Assembly: GCF_000384115.1 (NCBI RefSeq)
Contig: NZ_KB913029.1
Coordinates: 4,067,057 to 4,131,056, forward strand
Length of the DNA: 64,000 nt
Direction of reading: 5' to 3'
Source of the DNA: Sporichthya polymorpha DSM 43042
GTDB taxonomy: Bacteria; Actinomycetota; Actinomycetes; Sporichthyales; Sporichthyaceae
The notes under the pieces are model-generated. The model worked only from the letters and a program-made list of their open reading frames with translations, made no database searches and was not told the origin of the DNA. Of the stretch, positions 60,084-64,000 are shown piece after piece (within the stretch, counting starts at the first letter, position 1; each line of letters begins with the position of its first letter). A program made the position numbers and the translations under genes.

Positions 60084-60127
60084 TGATCACGTTAATGATC
60101 AGCGAACTGATCCTGGTCGCAAGATCA
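60084..60127. promoter_or_regulatory. TGATC direct repeats in the divergent region
   Basis: TGATC occurs at 60084, 60096 and 60108, exactly 12 bp apart, with AGATCA following 14 bp later at 60122. The repeats lie between the glycoside-hydrolase-like and deacetylase genes and could be a regulator binding site acting on both. No -10/-35 boxes can be assigned. Confidence 0.4.
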
Positions 60128-60169
60128 CGCAGACACAGAGTGGCAGTACCAAACGACTTTGGGGGGAAA

Positions 60170-61330
60170 ATGCGCCCACGCGATGTAGTGGCGGCGGCTC
60201 TCGTTGCCGGATTGTTGCTTTCCGGTTGCGGAGGCGATGACGACGAGCCGAACGCCACGGAGAGCCCGGCGCCGACGGCGGGTGAGACCACCACGCCGAC
60301 GCCCTCCGCGACTCCGGAACCGTCGTCCGTCGACCCGGCCTCGGTGAAGGCCAACGAGCTCGCGGCGATCCCGGTGATGATGTACCACCAGGTGAAGGCC
60401 GAGGTCTGCAGCGCCTGCGTCTACGACCAGACGCCGGCCGAGTTCAAGGCCGAGCTCGAGCGGCTCCACAAGGCCGGGTTCGTCCCGATCACGACCGCGC
60501 AGATGGTCGCCGGTGAGATCGACATCCCGGCCGGCAAGCACCCGGTCGTCCTCACGTTCGACGACTCGTCCGCGAGCCAGATTCAGATCGGCCCCGACGG
60601 AAAGCCGACCGCGGATTCCGCCGTCGGAATCATGGAGGCCTTCGAGGCGGAGAACCCGGATTTCCCGGCAATCGGGTCCTTCTACGTGAACGGGACTTCA
60701 TTCACCGACCCGAAGGCGCTGCCCTGGCTGGTGGAGAACGGCTACGAGGTCGGCGTCCACACCGTGAACCACGCGAATCTCAAGCAGAGCAGCGAGTCCA
60801 CGGTCCAGAAGGAGATCGCGAACAACATCGCGGACATCAAGGCCCAGGCGCCGGACGCGAAGGTCAACACCATCGCGCTGCCGTTCGGCATCGCGCCGGC
60901 GAACCCGCAGTTGCTCCGCGCGGGTGAGTTCGAGGGCAAGTCCTACACCCTCGACGCGGCCCTGCTGGTCGGGTCGAACCCGGCCAAGTCGGTCTTCGAC
61001 GCGGACTTCGACCCGTACAAGATCGCGCGCATCCGCTCCGGCCCGAAGAACAAGCCGGTCGAGACCGACTCGACGTACTGGCTCGACCAGTTCGACGACG
61101 GCAAGTGGGCCGCGTACACCTCCGACGGCGACCCGAACAAGATCTCGTACCCGTCGACGACGTCGAAGAAGCTCGGGTCGAAGTGGGCCGACAAGGCCAA
61201 CCCCTACGAGCCCGCGGGTGAGTCGGGCAGTGGCTCGAGCTCGTCCCCCTCGCCCAGCGCGACCGCGAGCACCCCGCCGTCCTCCTCGCCGGAGGAGACC
61301 CCGTCGGCGACCGCCACCTCCACCTCGTGA
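60170..61330 (+). CDS. Polysaccharide deacetylase lipoprotein
   Basis: A 386-aa NodB-fold deacetylase anchored as a lipoprotein: signal ending LLLSGC (Cys20) then a Thr/Pro linker. Metal and catalytic motifs: TFDDSS (Asp131, Asp132) and HTVNH (His197, His201). C-terminal region ends with Ser/Thr/Pro low-complexity sequence. It removes N- or O-acetyl groups from a wall or extracellular polysaccharide. ATG after GGGGGGAA. Divergent partner at 57968-60007 encodes the matching hydrolase-like domain, as if PgaB were split in two. Confidence 0.88.
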   Translation: MRPRDVVAAALVAGLLLSGCGGDDDEPNATESPAPTAGETTTPTPSATPEPSSVDPASVKANELAAIPVMMYHQVKAEVCSACVYDQTPAEFKAELERLHKAGFVPITTAQMVAGEIDIPAGKHPVVLTFDDSSASQIQIGPDGKPTADSAVGIMEAFEAENPDFPAIGSFYVNGTSFTDPKALPWLVENGYEVGVHTVNHANLKQSSESTVQKEIANNIADIKAQAPDAKVNTIALPFGIAPANPQLLRAGEFEGKSYTLDAALLVGSNPAKSVFDADFDPYKIARIRSGPKNKPVETDSTYWLDQFDDGKWAAYTSDGDPNKISYPSTTSKKLGSKWADKANPYEPAGESGSGSSSSPSPSATASTPPSSSPEETPSATATSTS

Positions 61331-61386
61331 CGATCGGCTGAGGGCCGGCCGTCGCGTCTGACTGCTGGTCAGCAAGTCTCGGCTCA

Positions 61387-61424
61387 CCTCGGCCCGATCC
61401 CCGTTCGCGGGGGTCGGGCCGAGG
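61387..61424 (+). terminator. Hairpin after the deacetylase gene
   Basis: CCTCGGCCCGATCCCC (61387-61402), loop GTTCGC, GGGGGTCGGGCCGAGG (61409-61424): a 16-bp stem with one mismatch 57 bp after the stop. Probably the terminator of the deacetylase gene. Confidence 0.7.
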
Positions 61425-61470
61425 CCGTCCCGGCCCCACATTTCCTGCGGGATGACGTCCCGCAGCGCAG

Positions 61471-61512
61471 CGAGAAGGGCCCCGCAACCTGACGGTGCGG
61501 GGGCCCTTCTCG
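61471..61512 (-). terminator. Hairpin after sepH
   Basis: CGAGAAGGGCCCCGCA (61471-61486) pairs with TGCGGGGGCCCTTCTCG (61496-61512) with one bulged base, 54 bp beyond the stop of the minus-strand sepH. Classic strong stem; no clear T-tract. Confidence 0.72.
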
Positions 61513-61565
61513 ATCTGTCGAGCCATCTGTCGAGCGAACGGTCGAGCGACGGCGAGTCGCTGGGC

Positions 61566-62741
61566 CTACTCCTTCGGGCGGGTGCCGATCAGGATGTCGT
61601 CCCAGCTGGGGACCCGGGCGCGGCGACGGCCGCCGGAGCGGGTCGGAGTCGGGGCGGGCGCGTCGTCCGCGGACGCGTCGTGGGTGCCGGTCCGCCGGGC
61701 GGGCATCGCCTCGGCCGGGGTCGGCGGCGGGTCCATCGGCAGGGTCGGGGTGTCGATGACCGACCGACGCGGCGGGGCCTCGACGGCAGGGGCGGGCGGA
61801 GCCGGGGCACGCTCCTCCATCGGAGCCGGAGCCGGAGCAGCCTTGGCGGCCGGGGCCATCGGGGCCGGAGCCGGGGCGGCCGCCGGGAGCGGCGGGACCA
61901 CACTCGGCGCGGGCGGCGGGGGAGTGACCACCGTCGCCGGGCGCGGGGCCGGGGCCGGCGCGGGCGCCGGCTCGGGACGGCGCGCGATGACGTCCGGCGG
62001 ACGGCGGTTCAGCGTCGGGTCCGGCCGGCGCAGCGAGGGCGGGGCGGCCTGCTCCTCGGCCTCGATCTCGACGTCCTCGTCGTCCTCCACCGCGGTGACG
62101 GGTTCGGCGGCGCGCAGCGGGACCGGCGCGGCGATCCGCGGCCGGAACGGCTCCCGGGCCGGGTGCTGCTCGAGCTCGCCGGTGAGGAAGCGGGCCTGGT
62201 CGTTCTCCGCGACGACCGTGCGGGCGCGCGGGTCGAACAGGAAGGTCGCCCGCTGCGTCAGCGCGTCGTGCTCGTAGCTGACCTGGACGAGCCAGCGGCC
62301 GTCGTCGCGACGCCACGAGTCCCAGGACAGGTCGGTCGGCGCGAGGCTGATGTGCTGGAGCTGGGCGGGCACCGACTCGGCGAGCGTGTTCGGGCGCAGC
62401 TCGGCCTGACCGGGCCGGCGGACCGACGCACGCTGCGACATCTGCGCCATGTGCTCGCGCTCCGCGAGGACCGGGCCCTCGAACCGGCGCACGCGGTCGA
62501 CGTGCACCCCGGCGGCCGCCGCGACCTGCTCCGCCGACTCGCCGGCCCGGATGCGCGCCTGGATCTCGCGCGGCCGCAGCTGGCCGACGCCGGCATCGAG
62601 CTGGGACAGGAGGGTCTTGTCGCCGCGGATCGCGGCGCGCAGGCGCTCGTCGATGGGAACCACGAACTTCTCGCCGTCCGGCGAACGGAGCACCAGATGG
62701 GTGCCGCGTTCATTCGCCGCGACGAGACGGAGATCCTGCAT
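61566..62741 (-). CDS. sepH: Septation protein SepH
   Basis: A 391-aa DUF3071 cell-division protein. The conserved N-terminus MQDLRLVAANERGTHLVL starts the DUF3071 domain, with a helix-turn-helix at about 65-95 (AEQVAAAAGVHVDRVRRFEGP). From about 190 the sequence is a long Pro/Ala-rich disordered region, ending in RRARVPSWDDILIGTRP, the conserved C-terminal tail. In Streptomyces SepH stimulates FtsZ assembly; the motifs here support the same role. Monocistronic between strong hairpins and the MFS gene. Confidence 0.93.
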   Translation of the reverse strand: MQDLRLVAANERGTHLVLRSPDGEKFVVPIDERLRAAIRGDKTLLSQLDAGVGQLRPREIQARIRAGESAEQVAAAAGVHVDRVRRFEGPVLAEREHMAQMSQRASVRRPGQAELRPNTLAESVPAQLQHISLAPTDLSWDSWRRDDGRWLVQVSYEHDALTQRATFLFDPRARTVVAENDQARFLTGELEQHPAREPFRPRIAAPVPLRAAEPVTAVEDDEDVEIEAEEQAAPPSLRRPDPTLNRRPPDVIARRPEPAPAPAPAPRPATVVTPPPPAPSVVPPLPAAAPAPAPMAPAAKAAPAPAPMEERAPAPPAPAVEAPPRRSVIDTPTLPMDPPPTPAEAMPARRTGTHDASADDAPAPTPTRSGGRRRARVPSWDDILIGTRPKE

Positions 62742-62831
62742 GACCGAAGTCCTCCTGCTGCCGACGGCACCTGAGGTCGGTTACGAGTTTGTCCGTTCGA
62801 GCGGCCAAAGCCGTGGAGGCGCGCCCGTGAC

Positions 62832-64000
62832 TCAGGGCACTGTGCCGGGAACTGCTCCGAACGGGTGAACGCCCGGCCCCCGGCGCAGGCGTGGGGCGCC
62901 CGCAGCGGCGAGCGTCGCGGCGCCCACGGCGGCGACCGTCGCCGCCCAGAACCCGTCCGCGGGGCTCACGTGCTCGGCCAGCCAGCCCGCCGCCGCCGAT
63001 CCGGCCATCAGGCCGACGGACAGCCCGGTCGTCGCCCAGGCGAAGCCCTCGGTCAGGCGCGTCGGCGGTGCGAGGTGGCGGACCAGCGCCATGCCGCTGA
63101 TCAGCGTCGGGGAGATCGAGATCCCGGCCAGGACGACCAGGCCGGCCAGGACGCCCAGGGACGGCACGAACGGCATCGCCAGGGCCGAAGCGCCGATGCC
63201 GACGGCTCCGCCGAGGAATCCCTGCCACGGGGGCGCGTGGCGCCGGGCGGTGCCGAAGACGACGCCGGCGACGAGGCTGCCCAGCGCGTAGAGCGCGAGG
63301 ATGCCGCCGGCGGCCCCGCGCGACCCCTCGGCCTCGCTGAACGCCACGACGGCCACCTCCACCGCGCCGAACAGCGCGCCGAGCGCGACGAACACGCCGA
63401 CGACCACCACGAGCCCGGGTGAGGCCAGCGCCGGCCGCGGCCCGGTGTCGGTGGTCCGGGGTGTTCCGGGCGGTTCGGTCGCCCGGGCGGCCGCGAGCGC
63501 GAGCGCCCCGGTCGGCCCGACGGCAAGGACCGCGGCGAGCCCGGCGGCCGGGTGGACCCCGACCGCGAGCAGGGTCGCCGCGATCGGCCCGACGACGAAG
63601 ATGACCTCGTCGACGACCGACTCGAACGAGAAGGCGGTGTGCAGCCGCGCCCTGCTCACCGGCGTCGCGTGCGCCGGGTCCGGCCCGCCGAGCAGGGTCG
63701 TCCACCGCGCACGGACCAGGCCGCCGATGCTCGGCATCGTCATCCCGCTCAGCAGGGAGAGCGCGACCAGTACCGGGCCGGGCGCCTCGGAGGTCCCGGC
63801 GACGATCAGCGCGACCAGCGCGACGGCCTGCGCGAGCGCGGCCGGGCGGAGCACCGCGGCCTGCCCGTAGCCGTCGACGAGGCGGGCCAGACGCGGTCCC
63901 GCGACCACGAAACCGAGGTTCACCGCGCCCGCCGCGGCGCCGGCCAGGGCGTAGGAGCGACCGGTCCCGGAGACCAGCAGCACGACTCCCAGCGTGAGCA
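62832..64000 (-). CDS. MFS transporter (partial)
   Basis: The 3' part of a major facilitator gene: at least 389 residues are open, running off the end of the window with no start found. Ten or more hydrophobic segments are visible, with a longer charged loop in the middle (about residue 190 of what is seen, ATEPPGTPRTTDTG), splitting two bundles. Substrate unknown; an efflux role is common for this layout. It ends 90 bp after sepH starts, on the same strand. Confidence 0.85.
   Translation of the reverse strand, partial: LTLGVVLLVSGTGRSYALAGAAAGAVNLGFVVAGPRLARLVDGYGQAAVLRPAALAQAVALVALIVAGTSEAPGPVLVALSLLSGMTMPSIGGLVRARWTTLLGGPDPAHATPVSRARLHTAFSFESVVDEVIFVVGPIAATLLAVGVHPAAGLAAVLAVGPTGALALAAARATEPPGTPRTTDTGPRPALASPGLVVVVGVFVALGALFGAVEVAVVAFSEAEGSRGAAGGILALYALGSLVAGVVFGTARRHAPPWQGFLGGAVGIGASALAMPFVPSLGVLAGLVVLAGISISPTLISGMALVRHLAPPTRLTEGFAWATTGLSVGLMAGSAAAGWLAEHVSPADGFWAATVAAVGAATLAAAGAPRLRRGPGVHPFGAVPGTVP

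Overview
The window is chromosomal DNA of a high-GC actinomycete. The lineage is indicated by SepH (a DUF3071 cell-division protein), an HrdB/SigA-type sigma factor with a Lys/Ala-rich N-terminus, an MprAB-PepD-like stress locus, DUF5998 and DUF7455 proteins, frequent GTG starts and many ATGA/GTGA overlaps. The genus cannot be fixed from the sequence. I see no rRNA, tRNA, CRISPR array, prophage or transposase, so this is ordinary chromosome with a few accessory islands.

Layout. 1-5.5 kb: the end of a phenylacetate operon (paaB tail, paaC, paaD, paaE, paaI, paaK, a paaR-like TetR gene), every junction overlapping, followed by a palindromic repeat and a second TetR gene. 5.5-10.3 kb: a GNAT enzyme, a frameshifted lipoprotein gene, an acyl-CoA dehydrogenase, a histidine phosphatase, a MobA-like nucleotidyltransferase and a membrane rhodanese. 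10.5-21.4 kb: an inositol catabolism locus (iolG-, iolE-, iolC, iolB, iolD, then iolA/mmsA). Between iolD and iolA, on the opposite strand, lies a four-gene operon of exported proteins with SipW/TasA-type N-termini (16.3-19.7 kb), the most unusual part of the window. 21.5-31.7 kb: a ROK kinase, a lipoprotein penicillin-binding protein whose catalytic motifs are altered, a PepD-like protease with an MprBA-like two-component system, DNA polymerase IV, and a TetR plus hemerythrin-SRPBCC pair behind a well-formed promoter. 31.7-43.8 kb: a fused hydantoinase/5-oxoprolinase, an ABC transporter, an HhH-GPD protein, the principal sigma factor and several small genes. 44-50 kb: parE and parC, convergent around a methyltransferase. 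50-64 kb: an acyl-CoA synthetase, DUF5998 and phosphodiesterase genes, a sulfurtransferase-kynureninase pair, a divergent glycoside-hydrolase-like / polysaccharide-deacetylase pair, sepH and the end of an MFS transporter gene.

The two catabolic operons are self-contained. The paa products epoxidise phenylacetyl-CoA after PaaK activates phenylacetate. The iol products take myo-inositol to a semialdehyde that IolA converts to an acyl-CoA. A second layer is visible between genes: several families of short, near-perfect palindromes recur at intergenic sites, and one pair lies in frame inside a gene. They resemble REP-type dispersed repeats rather than classical terminators, because none has a T-tract.
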